Below are positions 10,436-20,153 of a stretch of 64,000 bases of DNA, piece by piece. Source of the DNA: Asaia bogorensis (lineage in GTDB: Bacteria; Pseudomonadota; Alphaproteobacteria; Reyranellales; Reyranellaceae). The DNA is taken from contig CAMDCE010000015.1 in assembly GCA_945889625.1 (NCBI GenBank), positions 25,928-89,927 of the forward strand. The letters run 5' to 3'. How positions within the stretch are numbered: position 1 is the first letter of the stretch; each line of letters begins with the position of its first letter. The notes under the pieces are model-generated. The model saw nothing but the letters and a program-made list of their open reading frames with translations. It was not told the DNA's origin and did no database searches. A program made the translations under genes and the position numbers.

Positions 10436-10450
10436 TTGTGCAGTGCACAA
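10436..10450. promoter_or_regulatory. 15-bp perfect palindrome between dusB and ispDF
   Basis: TTGTGCA-G-TGCACAA is a perfect 7-bp inverted repeat around one central base. It lies 26 nt upstream of the dusB ATG and 86 nt upstream of the ispDF GTG, in the divergent intergenic region. Its size and position suit a dimeric regulator operator acting on the dusB-ntr operon or ispDF. The TGCAC half sites recall NtrC sites, but the spacing does not match the usual GCAC-N7-GTGC arrangement, so no regulator is assigned. Confidence 0.45.
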
Positions 10451-10536
10451 TAATTGGGCCGAGCAATAGCGGGTCCGGCTGGCCCATGCAAGAGGACGAA
10501 GTGCGCCCCCGCTAAGTCGATGTTATCTAACCTCTC

Positions 10537-11703
10537 GTGCCGACTTGTACCGCCCTTATCGTTGCCGCAGGCCGGGGGAGCCGCTTCGGCGGGCCCCTGC
10601 CCAAGCAATATGCCCTGTTGGGTGGCCAATCGGTTCTGCGCCTTACACTGAGGGCTTTTCAGGCCACTCCAGACATCGGCTTCCAGCGGGTGGTAATCGC
10701 GCCGGGGGACGAGGCCCAATATGAGGCCGCTTCGGCCGGCTTGGACCTCCCGCCGCCGGTCTTGGGCGGTCTCAGCCGCCAGCAGTCCGTCCTGAATGGT
10801 CTCGAGGCTCTCGCCGGCGACGCACCCGATTTGGTCGCCATCCACGACGCCGCTCGGCCGTTCGTACGGCCTGTGGATATCTCGGCTTGCCTCGCCGCGG
10901 CCTCGATGCCGGGGATCGACGGCGCCGTACTCGGCGTACCTCTGGCGGATACCCTGAAACGCGTCGATGGCGACGGCGCCATTTTCGGGACGGTATCGCG
11001 CGCCCACCTCTGGCGAGCGCAGACGCCGCAGATCTTCCGCTTTGCCTCGCTGCTCACCGCGCACCGCGCGGCAGCGGCGCTGGGCGCCGACGAGGCGACG
11101 GCCCTCACCGACGATGCCGCCGTCGCCGAGCGCGCTGGATTGAAGGTCGTCATGGTCCCGGGCAGTGAAGACAACAGCAAGATCACCACGACCGAGGATC
11201 TGTTGCGCGCTTCGGTCGTAGAGACGCGCACCGCATTTGGTTTCGACGTCCACGGTTTCGGGCCGGGCAACGCCGTCATGCTGGGCGGCGTCGCTATCCC
11301 GCACGTGCAGGCGCTGGCCGGCCACTCCGACGCCGACGTGGCGCTGCACGCATTGACCGACGCGCTCCTGGGCACGATCGGCGCCGGCGACATCGGCCAG
11401 CACTTCCCACCCTCCGACCCGCAATGGCGCGGCGCCTCCTCCGACCGCTTTCTACGCCATGCCGTCGAGCTGGTGAGCACGCGGGGCGGCAGGATCGTCC
11501 ATCTCGATCTTACCTTGATCTGCGAGGCCCCCCGCATCGGTCCCCATCGCGAGGCAATGGTCGGAAGTATTGCCCACATCGTCGGCGTCGATCGTGAGAG
11601 GGTGAGCGTGAAGGCAACCACGACCGAGGGTTTGGGCTTCACCGGCCGCCGCGAGGGTATCGCGGCTCAGGCCGTTGCCACTGTCGAACTTCCGAGAGGC
11701 TAG
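10537..11703 (+). CDS. ispDF: Bifunctional IspD/IspF (MEP pathway)
   Basis: Fused enzyme for two steps of the methylerythritol phosphate isoprenoid pathway, 388 aa. Residues 1 to about 225 are the CMP-transferase IspD (AAGRGSRFGG, PLPKQY, HDAARPFV). Residues from about 229 are MECDP synthase IspF with the metal site DVH, GHSDADV and the ending GFTGRREGIAAQA. Start is GTG at 10537. The fusion is typical of alphaproteobacteria and epsilonproteobacteria. A 9-nt gap to the amidase gene suggests a two-gene operon divergent from dusB. Confidence 0.97.
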   Translation: MPTCTALIVAAGRGSRFGGPLPKQYALLGGQSVLRLTLRAFQATPDIGFQRVVIAPGDEAQYEAASAGLDLPPPVLGGLSRQQSVLNGLEALAGDAPDLVAIHDAARPFVRPVDISACLAAASMPGIDGAVLGVPLADTLKRVDGDGAIFGTVSRAHLWRAQTPQIFRFASLLTAHRAAAALGADEATALTDDAAVAERAGLKVVMVPGSEDNSKITTTEDLLRASVVETRTAFGFDVHGFGPGNAVMLGGVAIPHVQALAGHSDADVALHALTDALLGTIGAGDIGQHFPPSDPQWRGASSDRFLRHAVELVSTRGGRIVHLDLTLICEAPRIGPHREAMVGSIAHIVGVDRERVSVKATTTEGLGFTGRREGIAAQAVATVELPRG

Positions 11704-11712
11704 AGGAGCTGC

Positions 11713-12204
11713 ATGTTCGATCACGAGCTGAGGGAAGCGGCGGAACGCGTGTTGACGTCCTGCCGGCAGCGCGGGCTGAAGGTCGTCACCGCCGAATCCT
11801 GCACCGGCGGGCTGGTTGCCGCGGCCATGACGGCGATTGCCGGCTCGTCCGACGTCGTCGATCGCGCCTTCATCACCTATTCAAACGAAGCCAAGCGCGA
11901 GATGCTGGGTGTGTCGTGGGATGCGCTGCTGGGGCATGGCGCAGTGAGCGACCCGGTGGCCCGCGCTATGGCAGCCGGCGCACTTGCCCGTTCGGATGCC
12001 GACATCGCGGTGTCGGTGACGGGCGTCGCGGGTCCCGGTGGCGGCAGTGCTGAAAAGCCCGTTGGACTGGTCCACTTTGCGGCGGTGCGAACCGGCATCG
12101 AGCCGATCGCCGAGCGTCACGTCTTTCCTGGAGACCGCGACGGTATCCGCCGCGTATCGGTGCTCACCGCACTGACGATGTTGGCGCTGCTGGCCGAACT
12201 CTAG
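11713..12204 (+). CDS. pncC: CinA C-terminal domain protein / nicotinamide-nucleotide amidohydrolase
   Basis: Stand-alone CinA-C protein, 163 aa, the family that deamidates nicotinamide mononucleotide to nicotinate mononucleotide in pyridine nucleotide salvage. The TAESCTGGLVAA segment holds the catalytic Ser and GVAGPGGGSAEKPVGLVHFA is the second family signature. The N-terminal MoCF-like domain found in longer CinA proteins is absent, which is usual in Gram-negatives. It is cotranscribed with ispDF. Its TAG stop is the first triplet of a 63-bp two-hairpin repeat. Confidence 0.93.
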   Translation: MFDHELREAAERVLTSCRQRGLKVVTAESCTGGLVAAAMTAIAGSSDVVDRAFITYSNEAKREMLGVSWDALLGHGAVSDPVARAMAAGALARSDADIAVSVTGVAGPGGGSAEKPVGLVHFAAVRTGIEPIAERHVFPGDRDGIRRVSVLTALTMLALLAEL

Positions 12205-12264
12205 GACGATTCCGTCATCGACGGGATCGCTCAGGCGCGTTCCGCCTTCGGCGGAGTCGCTCTA
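12202..12264. repeat. Two-hairpin repeat, copy 1
   Basis: This 63-bp element begins at the TAG stop of the CinA-C gene and aligns without gaps to 30463-30525 (48 of 63 identical by my count). Hairpin 1 is 12207-12229 (10-bp stem with one G-T pair, 3-nt loop) and hairpin 2 is about 12241-12255 (TCCGCC/GGCGGA). Relative to copy 2, hairpin 1 has two compensatory pair changes (G-C to A-T and T-A to C-G), so the fold is conserved rather than the sequence. Its right half encodes the last residues and stop of the minus-strand coq10 gene. No T-run follows, so it is not a textbook intrinsic terminator. Confidence 0.75.
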
Positions 12265-12713
12265 ATTTTGCCGTGGAGCTGGGCAGCGCGGGCCTCGAAG
12301 GCCGAGACCATGCGCCTGGCTGCCTCGGCGAACAGCAGTCGCACGGTCTTCTGCAGCAAGATCGAACGGAACTCGAACTCCAGCGTGAAATCGATCAGCG
12401 TCCCCTCGGGATGCGGCTGGAACGACCAGTGGCTGGCCAGGTGGCGAAACGGGCCCTCGACGCCGATGGTGTCGATGCGTGGACCGCCGGCGGCATCGGG
12501 CGCCAGCGTGACGCGCGACACGAAATTCTCGTGGAACGGCCCGAACCCGATGGCCAGTTCGTCGAGTTCGACGTTGGGTTCTTCGCGGCGGCGTACCCGA
12601 GCGGCGGTGCACCACGGCAGGAACTCCGGGTAACGCGGAACGTCGGCGACCAGGTCGAAAAGCTGCCGGGGAGCGAAGCGCACGACGCGCCGCTCGGAAT
12701 GACGGGTCACCAC
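12231..12713 (-). CDS. START-domain ubiquinone-binding protein (Coq10/RatA family)
   Basis: Polyketide cyclase/START-like protein, about 160 aa, probably a coenzyme Q chaperone of the Coq10 type. Visible family features are the N-terminal VVRFAPRQLFDLVADVPRYPEFLPWC block and the C-terminal helix EAARRMVSAFEARAAQLHG. Start is GTG at 12713 (or 12710), 8 nt after the lipA stop; longer readings cross lipA. It is the last gene of the pdh-lpd-lip operon, a usual alphaproteobacterial position. Its C-terminal residues come from the palindromic repeat at 12202-12264. Confidence 0.88.
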   Translation of the reverse strand: MVTRHSERRVVRFAPRQLFDLVADVPRYPEFLPWCTAARVRRREEPNVELDELAIGFGPFHENFVSRVTLAPDAAGGPRIDTIGVEGPFRHLASHWSFQPHPEGTLIDFTLEFEFRSILLQKTVRLLFAEAARRMVSAFEARAAQLHGKIRATPPKAERA

Positions 12714-12720
12714 GGCGCAC

Positions 12721-13680
12721 TCAGGTCTTGAGTTGGGCCGCCCGCGCCACGCGCAGCCGGGCAAAATCGTCACCCGCGTGATAACTCGAGCGCGTGAGCG
12801 GTGAAGCGGCGACCATCAGGAAGCCCTTGGCGCGGGCGAGCGACGCGAGCTCGTCGAACTCGGCCGGCGTCCAGAAGCGGTCGATCGGCGCATGCTTGGG
12901 CGTCGGCTGCAGATACTGCCCGACCGTGAGGAAATCGACGTCGGCGGCGCGCAGATCGTCCATGACCTGGAGGATTTCCTCGCGCGTCTCACCGAGACCG
13001 ACCATCAGTCCGGACTTGGTGAACATCGCGGCGTCGATCTCCTTCACCCGCGAGAGCAGGCGCAGCGACGTGAAGTAGCGCGCGCCGGGCCGGATTGCGG
13101 GATAGAGCCGTGGCACCGTTTCAAGATTGTGGTTGAACACGTCCGGTCGCGCCGCGACGACCGCTTCGATCGCCCCCTCCTTGCGCATGAAGTCGGGCGT
13201 CAGCACTTCGATCGTGGTGGCCGGCGCCGACCGGTGGAGTGCGGCGATCACCGCCGCGAAGTGCCCTGCCCCGCCGTCAGCAAGATCGTCGCGGTCGACC
13301 GAAGTCACCACGGCATGACCGAGCCCCAGCTTGCCGACGACCTCGGCGATGTTGGCGGGTTCGTGCGGGTTGAGCGCGCCCGGCTTGCCGGTGGCGACAT
13401 TGCAGAAGGCGCAGGCCCGGGTGCAGGTATCGCCCATGATCATGAAGGTTGCGTGCTTGTGCTTCCAGCACTCGCCGATATTGGGACAGGCCGCTTCCTC
13501 GCACACCGTGGTGAGGCCGTACTGGCGCATCAGCCGCTTGGTCTCGGCATACTGCGGCGAATTGGGCGCACGCACGCGAATCCAGTCGGGCTTGCGCTGG
13601 ATGGGATTGTCCGGCCGGTGCGCCTTCTCGGGATGGCGCGCGGCTCGGCTCTGCGGGGGCTTGTCGAACGAGCCGTCCAT
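12721..13680 (-). CDS. lipA: Lipoyl synthase LipA
   Basis: Radical SAM enzyme inserting two sulfurs into octanoyl-protein to make the lipoyl cofactor of PdhC/PdhB and related dehydrogenases; 319 aa. The auxiliary cluster motif is [12 protein letters not shown] and the radical SAM cluster is CTRACAFC, with the [11 protein letters not shown]-terminal signature. It lies 6 nt after lpdA and thus co-expresses the cofactor enzyme with its protein substrates. Confidence 0.98.
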   Translation of the reverse strand: MDGSFDKPPQSRAARHPEKAHRPDNPIQRKPDWIRVRAPNSPQYAETKRLMRQYGLTTVCEEAACPNIGECWKHKHATFMIMGDTCTRACAFCNVATGKPGALNPHEPANIAEVVGKLGLGHAVVTSVDRDDLADGGAGHFAAVIAALHRSAPATTIEVLTPDFMRKEGAIEAVVAARPDVFNHNLETVPRLYPAIRPGARYFTSLRLLSRVKEIDAAMFTKSGLMVGLGETREEILQVMDDLRAADVDFLTVGQYLQPTPKHAPIDRFWTPAEFDELASLARAKGFLMVAASPLTRSSYHAGDDFARLRVARAAQLKT

Positions 13681-13686
13681 AACGCC

Positions 13687-15087
13687 CTAGATATGGAGCG
13701 TCCGGCCGTAAGCCGCCAGTACGGACTCGTGCATCATCTCCGACAGAGTGGGATGCGGGAACACCGTAGCCATCAGCTCGGCTTCGGTAGTCTCGAGCGT
13801 CTTGGCAACGCTATAGCCCTGGATCAATTCGGTGACCTCGGCGCCGATCATGTGGGCGCCCAAAAGCTCGCCGGTCTTGGCGTCGAAGATCGTCTTGATG
13901 AAGCCCTCGGGCTCGCCGAGCGCAATCGCCTTGCCGTTACCGATGAAGGGGAACTTGCCGACCTTGAGCTGCAGGCCCTTGGCCTTGGCGGCCGCTTCGG
14001 TGAGGCCGATGCTGGCGACCTGCGGCTGGCAATAGGTGCAGCCCGGGATGTTCTCTGTCTTCATCGGGTGAACGCCTTTGACGCCTGCGATCTTCTCGAC
14101 CACCAGCACGCCCTCGTGCATCGCCTTGTGGGCAAGCCACGGCGGGCCCGCGACGTCGCCGATGGCATAGACATTCGGTTCGCCGGTGAAGCCCCACTGA
14201 TCGATGGCAATATGGGTCTTCTCGACCCTGACCTTGGTGCCTTCGAGGCCGAGCTTCTCGACATTGCCGACGATGCCGACGGCGCTGATCACGCGATCGA
14301 CGGTGATGTCCTGGCTCTTGCCATCCGAGGTGATCGTGGCCGTGACGTTGTTGGCGCCCTTGTTCAGCTTGCTGACCGTGGCGCCGGTCAGGATTTTCAT
14401 GCCCTGCTTCTCGAAGGCACGCTTGGCGAAGGCTGAAACCTCCTCGTCCTCAACGGGCAGGATGCGATCCAAAACCTCGGCGACGGTCACCTCGGCACCC
14501 ATGGTGCGGTAGAAGCTCGCGAACTCGATGCCGATCGCGCCCGAGCCAATCACCAGCAGCGACTTGGGGAACTCCGGTGGCACCATCGCCTCCTTGTAGG
14601 TCCAGATGAGCTTGCCATCCGACTCCAGTCCGGGAAGCTGTCGCGCCCGCGCGCCGGTCGCCAGGATCACGTTCTTGTAGGTGAGCGTGGCGTTGCTCTT
14701 ATCGTTCATCGTGACCGTGAGCTTGCCGCTTCCCGCAAGCTTGGCTGTGCCGTCGAACACCGTGACCTTGTTCTTCTTCATCAGGCCTTTGACGCCGTTG
14801 CTGAGCTGGCTCGCCACTTTGCGCGACCGCTCGACGATCTTCTTGGCATCGTAGGAAACGTCCTTCACCGACAGGCCAAAGGAATCGGCATGCTTGATGA
14901 GGCTGTAGACTTCCGCGGTGCGCAGCAGCGCCTTGGTCGGGATGCAGCCCCAGTTGAGGCAGATGCCACCCATATGCTCGCGCTCTACGACAGCGGTCTT
15001 CAGGCCGAGCTGGGCCGCCCGGATGGCGGCGACGTAGCCACCCGGCCCGCCGCCCACGACGATGATGTCGAAATTGGTCTCGGCCAT
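13687..15087 (-). CDS. lpdA: Dihydrolipoamide dehydrogenase (E3)
   Basis: FAD- and NAD-dependent E3 subunit reoxidizing lipoyl groups of the pyruvate dehydrogenase complex; 466 aa, standard length. The FAD-binding start is IIVVGGGPGGYVAAI, the redox disulfide is GGICLNWGCIPTKAL, the NAD fold is GSGAIGIEFASFY and the dimer-interface base is in PHPTLSE. It sits 9 nt after pdhC, so it is the complex-specific E3. Confidence 0.98.
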   Translation of the reverse strand: MAETNFDIIVVGGGPGGYVAAIRAAQLGLKTAVVEREHMGGICLNWGCIPTKALLRTAEVYSLIKHADSFGLSVKDVSYDAKKIVERSRKVASQLSNGVKGLMKKNKVTVFDGTAKLAGSGKLTVTMNDKSNATLTYKNVILATGARARQLPGLESDGKLIWTYKEAMVPPEFPKSLLVIGSGAIGIEFASFYRTMGAEVTVAEVLDRILPVEDEEVSAFAKRAFEKQGMKILTGATVSKLNKGANNVTATITSDGKSQDITVDRVISAVGIVGNVEKLGLEGTKVRVEKTHIAIDQWGFTGEPNVYAIGDVAGPPWLAHKAMHEGVLVVEKIAGVKGVHPMKTENIPGCTYCQPQVASIGLTEAAAKAKGLQLKVGKFPFIGNGKAIALGEPEGFIKTIFDAKTGELLGAHMIGAEVTELIQGYSVAKTLETTEAELMATVFPHPTLSEMMHESVLAAYGRTLHI

Positions 15088-15096
15088 GGTGCGCTC

Positions 15097-16356
15097 CTAG
15101 ACCAGCATCGACGCCGGTTGCTCAACGTAGCTGCGCAGCGTCTGGAGGTATTGCGCACCCAGCGCGCCATCGACCACCCTGTGATCGACCGCGAGCGTGC
15201 AGTTCATCATGGTGCGGACGACCATCTGGCCCTTGCGCGCCACCACCCGCTCCTCACCCGCTCCGACAGCCAGGATCATCGCCTGCGGCGGGTTGATGAT
15301 GGCGGCGAAGTCCTTCACGCCGAACATGCCGAGATTGGAGATGGTGAAGCCGCCGCCCTGGAACTCGTCGAGCTTGAGCTTGCCGACCTTGGCGCGCGCC
15401 GCGAGGTCCTTCATTTCGCTGGCGATCTGCGCCAGGCCCTTCATGTCGGCATTACGCACGATCGGCGTGATCAGCCCGCGGTCGGTGGCGACGGCGACGG
15501 AGACGTCGACTGCGCCGTACTGGATCATCTCGTCCTCGGTCCACGAGGCGTTGCAGTCCGGATGGTCGCGCAGCGCCTTGGCGCAGGCCTTGATCACCAT
15601 GTCGTTGACCGAGACCTTGATACCCTTCTTCTCGGCGACTGTATTGATCGCCTGACGGGCGGCCAGCAGCGCATCGATCTCGAATTCGACGGTGAGGTAG
15701 AAGTGCGGCACGGTCTGCTTGGACTCGAGCATGCGCCGCGCGATCACCTTGCGGATCACCGTGTGCGGCACACGGGTGTCGCCCGGCGCCGTGACGATGG
15801 GCTGCGCCACGGCAGCAGCCCTTGGCCCCGGCGCAGCTGCGGGCGCCGCACCCGGCTTGGCACTCTCGACATCTGCCTTCACGATACGGCCGTTTGGCCC
15901 CGAGCCCTTGATGCCGGCGAGATTGACGCCCTTGTCGGCGGCAATGCGCTTGGCGAGCGGCGAGGCGAAGATGCGTGCGCCGCCGGACGCGGCAGCAGGC
16001 TGCGGTGCGGGAGCCGCCGGCTTGGGCGCTGGCGCTGCCGAAGTTGGCGCGGCGGGTTTCGGCGCCGGAGCAGCCGCAGGCGCTGCAGCGGCCACAGGAG
16101 GTCCCGATTTCTCGCCCTCTTCCAGCAGGACCGCGATGACGGCGTTCACCTTCACGCCCTCGGCGCCCTCGGGCACGACGATCTGGCCGATCCGCCCCTC
16201 GTCGACCGCTTCGACCTCCATGGTCGCCTTGTCGGTCTCGATCTCGCAGATCACCTGGCCGGACTTGACGGTGTCACCCGCCTTCACATGCCACTTGGCG
16301 AGTTTGCCCTCGGTCATGGTGGGCGACAGGGCGGGCATCAGGATGTTGATCGACAT
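15097..16356 (-). CDS. pdhC: Pyruvate dehydrogenase E2, dihydrolipoamide acetyltransferase
   Basis: Core of the pyruvate dehydrogenase complex, 419 aa. It has one N-terminal lipoyl domain (lipoylated Lys in [10 protein letters not shown]), an Ala/Pro-rich linker (about 85-125), a peripheral subunit-binding domain ([14 protein letters not shown]) and the acetyltransferase domain with catalytic DHRVVDG. A 15-nt gap separates it from pdhB. The linker and single lipoyl domain match alphaproteobacterial E2. Confidence 0.97.
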   Translation of the reverse strand: MSINILMPALSPTMTEGKLAKWHVKAGDTVKSGQVICEIETDKATMEVEAVDEGRIGQIVVPEGAEGVKVNAVIAVLLEEGEKSGPPVAAAAPAAAPAPKPAAPTSAAPAPKPAAPAPQPAAASGGARIFASPLAKRIAADKGVNLAGIKGSGPNGRIVKADVESAKPGAAPAAAPGPRAAAVAQPIVTAPGDTRVPHTVIRKVIARRMLESKQTVPHFYLTVEFEIDALLAARQAINTVAEKKGIKVSVNDMVIKACAKALRDHPDCNASWTEDEMIQYGAVDVSVAVATDRGLITPIVRNADMKGLAQIASEMKDLAARAKVGKLKLDEFQGGGFTISNLGMFGVKDFAAIINPPQAMILAVGAGEERVVARKGQMVVRTMMNCTLAVDHRVVDGALGAQYLQTLRSYVEQPASMLV

Positions 16357-16371
16357 GATCTGTCCCCGCGC

Positions 16372-17745
16372 TCAGCGATTGCAGACCGCGCGGGCGGCCT
16401 CGACAATGGTCTCCTGTTGCGGCAGCGCCAGACGCTCGAGGTTCGCGGCATAGGGCAGCGGCACATCTAGCCCCGCCACGCGCTTGACCGGCGCGTCGAG
16501 CCAGTCGAAGGCATGCTCCATCATCAGAGCAGCGAGTTCCGAGCCGATGCCGGCGAAAGCCCAGCCTTCTTCGACCGACACCAGGTGGTTGGTCTTCTTG
16601 ACCGAGTTGACGACGGTCTCGGTGTCGAACGGACGCAGGCTGCGCAAGTTGATGACTTCAGCGTCGATGCCCAGCTTGGCGAGTTCTTCGGCGGCGTGCA
16701 GCGCTTTGCCAACCATGATTGAGAAGGCAACGATGGTGACGTCCTTGCCGGCGCGTTCAATCTTGGCCTTGCCGATCGGCAGTACGAAGTCGGGATCTTC
16801 AGGCACGTCGAACGATTGGCCGTAGAGAATTTCGTTTTCCAGGAAGATCACTGGATTGGGATCGCGGATGGCGGCCTTCAGGAGGCCTTTGGCGTCGGCC
16901 GCGCTCCACGGCGCCAGTACCCGCAGGCCCGGAACGTGCGCATACCAGCTGGCGTAGCATTGCGAGTGCTGGGCACCGACGCGTGCCGCGGCTCCGTTGG
17001 GCCCGCGGAACACGATGGGCGATTTCATCTGGCCGCCCGACATGTAATGCGTCTTGGCGGCCGAGTTGATGATCTGGTCCATCGCCTGCATGGCAAAGTT
17101 GAAGGTCATGAATTCGACGATCGGCTTCAGCCCGCCGAACGCCGCACCGACACCAAGGCCCGCGAAGCCATGCTCGGTAATCGGCGTGTCGATCACACGC
17201 TTGTCTCCAAACTCCTCGAGCAGGCCCTGGCTTACCTTGTAGGCGCCCTGGTACTGCGCGACCTCCTCACCCATGAGGAAGACCTTGTCGTCCTTGCGCA
17301 TCTCCTCGGCCATGGCGTCGCGCAGCGCCTCGCGCACGGTGAGGCGCACGGTCTTGCCTTTCCATTCCGGTTCGGCCGCCGGCGCCGAAGCCATCAGTGC
17401 CGGAGTTGCAGCAGCAGCACTCGCCGCCGCCGGCGCTACGGCTCTCGGCGGCGATGCAGGGGCCGCGGTGGGAACCGACTTGGCCACGTCGGCCGCGCTC
17501 TCGCCTTCGGCAGCAAGGATGCAGATCGGCGTGTTGACGGCAACGCCTTCGGTGCCCTCGGCGACGAGAAGTTGTGCGACCGTGCCTTCGTCGACCGCCT
17601 CCACTTCCATCGTTGCCTTGTCGGTCTCGATCTCGCAGATCACCTGGCCTGACTTCACCACGTCACCCACTTTGACATGCCACTTGGCCAGCTTGCCCTC
17701 GGTCATGGTCGGCGACAGCGCGGGCATCAGAACTGGAATGGGCAT
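16372..17745 (-). CDS. pdhB: Pyruvate dehydrogenase E1 beta with N-terminal lipoyl domain
   Basis: Beta subunit of E1, 457 aa from the ATG at 17745, which lies 5 nt after the pdhA stop. Residues 1 to about 80 are a lipoyl domain nearly identical in its start to that of PdhC ([27 protein letters not shown]), joined by an Ala-rich linker to the transketolase-like beta domain (from about 130). Lipoyl-bearing E1 beta is a recognised alphaproteobacterial feature. A longer reading to 17778 would enter pdhA and lacks support. Confidence 0.96.
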   Translation of the reverse strand: MPIPVLMPALSPTMTEGKLAKWHVKVGDVVKSGQVICEIETDKATMEVEAVDEGTVAQLLVAEGTEGVAVNTPICILAAEGESAADVAKSVPTAAPASPPRAVAPAAASAAAATPALMASAPAAEPEWKGKTVRLTVREALRDAMAEEMRKDDKVFLMGEEVAQYQGAYKVSQGLLEEFGDKRVIDTPITEHGFAGLGVGAAFGGLKPIVEFMTFNFAMQAMDQIINSAAKTHYMSGGQMKSPIVFRGPNGAAARVGAQHSQCYASWYAHVPGLRVLAPWSAADAKGLLKAAIRDPNPVIFLENEILYGQSFDVPEDPDFVLPIGKAKIERAGKDVTIVAFSIMVGKALHAAEELAKLGIDAEVINLRSLRPFDTETVVNSVKKTNHLVSVEEGWAFAGIGSELAALMMEHAFDWLDAPVKRVAGLDVPLPYAANLERLALPQQETIVEAARAVCNR

Positions 17746-17750
17746 GACGA

Positions 17751-18806
17751 TCAGGCCTCGACCAGGACGTCGGTCCACAGCTCCGAAGGATCGGGCTCGG
17801 GACTGTGCTGGGCGAACTCGGCCGCGTCGTTCACGATCTTGCGGATCTCGGCATCGACCGCTTTGAGTGCCAGCTCATCGGTGAGCTTGTCGTCGAGCAG
17901 GATCTTGCGTGCATGATCGATCGGGTCGCGTTCGTTGCGGAACTTGTCGACCTCTTCCTTGCTGCGGTACTTGGCCGGGTCGCTCATCGAATGGCCGCGA
18001 TACCGATAAGTCTGCATCTCGAGGATGTACGGCCCCTGCCCACTGCGAGAATGTTCGACCGCCTTCTCGCCTGCCGCGCGCACGGCCAGCACATCCATGC
18101 CGTCGACCCGTTCGCCCGGGATGCCGAATGCCTCGCCGTGGCGGTAGAGCTCCGTCGTTGCCGACGCTCGCTCGACCGAGGTGCCCATGCCGTAGCGGTT
18201 GTTCTCGATAATGTAGACGGCCGGCAGCTTCCAAAGTGCCGCCATGTTCATGGCCTCGTAGACTTGGCCCTGGTTGGCGCTGCCGTCGCCGAAATAGGTC
18301 AGCGAGACGTTCTTGTTGCCGTTGTACTTGTGCGCGAAGGCGAGACCGGTGCCGATCGGCACCTGGGCGCCGACGATGCCGTGGCCGCCGTAGAAATTCT
18401 TCTCGCGACTGAACATGTGCATCGAGCCGCCCTTGCCCTTGGAATAGCCGGTACTGCGGCCCGTGAGTTCGGACATCACGCCCTTGGGATCCATGCCGGC
18501 AGCCAGCATGTGACCATGGTCGCGGTAGGAAGTGACAATGGCGTCCTTGTCGTTGATCGTGGCCTGCATGCCAACGACGACGGCCTCCTGGCCGATATAG
18601 AGGTGGCAGAATCCGCCGATCAGCCCCATGCCGTAGAGCTGGCCGGCGCGCTCCTCGAAGCGGCGGATCAGCAGCATGGTGCGATAGTAGGATTTGAGCT
18701 CTTCAGCGGTCACGCTGTTGTCGCCCGGCGCGGCTGAATTGTTGGATGGCGACTTCGACCTGGTGGGAAGAGATTCGACCTTCGGCTTGGTGGCCGGTTT
18801 CGCCAT
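17751..18806 (-). CDS. pdhA: Pyruvate dehydrogenase E1 alpha
   Basis: Thiamine diphosphate-dependent E1 alpha subunit, 351 aa from the ATG at 18806, preceded by GAGGGG at suitable spacing. The TPP motif [13 protein letters not shown] to ENN is intact, with the phosphorylation-loop region [15 protein letters not shown] as in the family. It is the first gene of pdhABC-lpdA-lipA-coq10. The 174-nt gap to ftsB may contain the operon promoter; within it GTTTGCAAAC near 18920 is a short palindrome of unknown role. Confidence 0.97.
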   Translation of the reverse strand: MAKPATKPKVESLPTRSKSPSNNSAAPGDNSVTAEELKSYYRTMLLIRRFEERAGQLYGMGLIGGFCHLYIGQEAVVVGMQATINDKDAIVTSYRDHGHMLAAGMDPKGVMSELTGRSTGYSKGKGGSMHMFSREKNFYGGHGIVGAQVPIGTGLAFAHKYNGNKNVSLTYFGDGSANQGQVYEAMNMAALWKLPAVYIIENNRYGMGTSVERASATTELYRHGEAFGIPGERVDGMDVLAVRAAGEKAVEHSRSGQGPYILEMQTYRYRGHSMSDPAKYRSKEEVDKFRNERDPIDHARKILLDDKLTDELALKAVDAEIRKIVNDAAEFAQHSPEPDPSELWTDVLVEA

Positions 18807-18980
18807 AGCAATTCCCCTCAATAGCCCCGCCTGCGCTTATAGCATTGCCCATGCCGATGTGGTTGATCTAGCGGGAAAAACCAGATCACGCGCAAGTGCA
18901 GCGCAGCAATTGAGCGATTGTTTGCAAACGAAGCGGCGTGCCGGACAGTTTGTTTCAGACAGCCGCTCAGCGGCTCTAAT

Positions 18981-19280
18981 TCATCGTGTCGGTGTGAAGA
19001 TGATGACATCTTCCTTGCGCGCGTAGTTCAGCAGAGCGCGGGCGCGTTCATCGAGCATGTCGGGGTCGAGGCTCTGGTTGCGCAGTGCTGCCACGCGGCG
19101 TTCCCAGATCTTCCGCGTCGTCTCGGCTTCGGCCAGATTCTGATCCGCGACCTGCGTTTCACGCTGAAGATGTGCCATAGCCAGCAAACCGCGATCGCCG
19201 TTCACGAGGTGATAGCCGAAATAGCCGAACACCGTGGCGAAGATTATGGGAGCCAGAATCTGACGCGGTCTCAACAACAT
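18981..19280 (-). CDS. ftsB: Cell division protein FtsB/DivIC-like
   Basis: Small bitopic septum protein, 99 aa. The start chosen is the ATG at 19280 because AGGAAG precedes it at 7 nt; the upstream ATG at 19301 lies inside a dyad and lacks a ribosome binding site. One TM helix (about residues 7-24) is followed by a coiled coil and the family ending with LDERARALLNYARKEDVIIF. The eno-ftsB-pdhA neighbourhood is the standard alphaproteobacterial context, here interrupted by other genes between ftsB and eno. Confidence 0.9.
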   Translation of the reverse strand: MLLRPRQILAPIIFATVFGYFGYHLVNGDRGLLAMAHLQRETQVADQNLAEAETTRKIWERRVAALRNQSLDPDMLDERARALLNYARKEDVIIFTPTR

Positions 19281-19295
19281 ATGCGGTCTTCCTCG

Positions 19296-19317
19296 CACCA
19301 TATGGCAACATATGGTG
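19296..19317. promoter_or_regulatory. Dyad upstream of ftsB
   Basis: CACCATATG-GCAA-CATATGGTG forms a perfect 9-bp inverted repeat just 5' of ftsB on the minus strand. A TTGACT hexamer lies 7 bp beyond it (19324-19329 in complement) and could be a -35 box, but no convincing -10 hexamer is found at 16-18 bp. The dyad may be an operator or a 5' UTR hairpin. Confidence 0.35.
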
Positions 19318-19343
19318 TCGGAAAGTCAAGAATTTTCGTTTTG

Positions 19344-20069
19344 TCAGAGGGCCTTAGCGTCGCTGAGACCGATTCGGACGCGCCGGTTGTGACGCCCTTT
19401 GTTGTCGATCTTGAGGATGCGAACCGGCGGTGACTCTCCGGTCGAAGAGAGGTGCGTGCCGCCGCAGGCTTGCCGATCCAGCCCGACAATCTCGACGATC
19501 CTGATCTTGCCGTCGGGTGTAGGAGGCGGCGCCACCGAACGGCTGCGGATCAAGCCGCGCTCAGCTTGCGCTTCGCTCATCGGCACGTAGGCGTGGTTGA
19601 CGGCGATATCCCGGGCGATGACGTCGTTGATCGGCCCTTCGAGCGAGCGCAGACGGTCGTTGTCGGCGCCGGGCACGTCGAAATCCATGCGTGCCGTGCC
19701 GTCCTCGTACATCTGCACACCCGTCACCAGCGCGCCGTCGAAGCTCTGGAACACGAAAGCGTTGAGGATGTGAGTGTCGGTATGGAGTTGACGCATGATC
19801 CGACGGAAGGCCGGATCGACTGTTGCCTCGACGCTCCCCACAACCTCGCCTGGCGTATCAAAAAGATGCCAGAGCTTGCCATCGACGATCTCGAAACCCG
19901 TCACTTTCGCTTCGCCATCACCCCAGCGCAGCAGGCCGCGGTCGGCAAGCTGGCCTCCTCCACCGGGATAGAACGGCGATTGCACCAGCGCGACTCGCCC
20001 TGCGCGGGCGTCGGCGACGTCGGTCTGCACGACCAATGTGTCGGGATGCTCATGACAAAAGAGATGCAT
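19344..20069 (-). CDS. alaX: Alanyl-tRNA editing protein AlaX
   Basis: Free-standing trans-editing domain that hydrolyses mischarged aminoacyl-tRNA(Ala) such as Ser-tRNA(Ala); 241 aa, AlaX-M class. The zinc/catalytic motifs are HTDTH (HxxxH) in the QLHTDTHILNAF segment and CGGTH (CxxxH) near residue 200. SPFYPGGGGQLADRG is the family N-terminal motif. It lies downstream of the araC gene on the same strand, but a 107-nt gap with a 21-bp palindrome separates them, so cotranscription is uncertain. Not part of the conserved eno-ftsB backbone. Confidence 0.92.
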   Translation of the reverse strand: MHLFCHEHPDTLVVQTDVADARAGRVALVQSPFYPGGGGQLADRGLLRWGDGEAKVTGFEIVDGKLWHLFDTPGEVVGSVEATVDPAFRRIMRQLHTDTHILNAFVFQSFDGALVTGVQMYEDGTARMDFDVPGADNDRLRSLEGPINDVIARDIAVNHAYVPMSEAQAERGLIRSRSVAPPPTPDGKIRIVEIVGLDRQACGGTHLSSTGESPPVRILKIDNKGRHNRRVRIGLSDAKAL

Positions 20070-20153
20070 CCGCGAACGCTAGGTCGCGGCCCTCGTCCGG
20101 TATTGGCAAAAATTGCCTAGAGTGATTTCGCCGAACGCGAATTGCGCGTCAAC

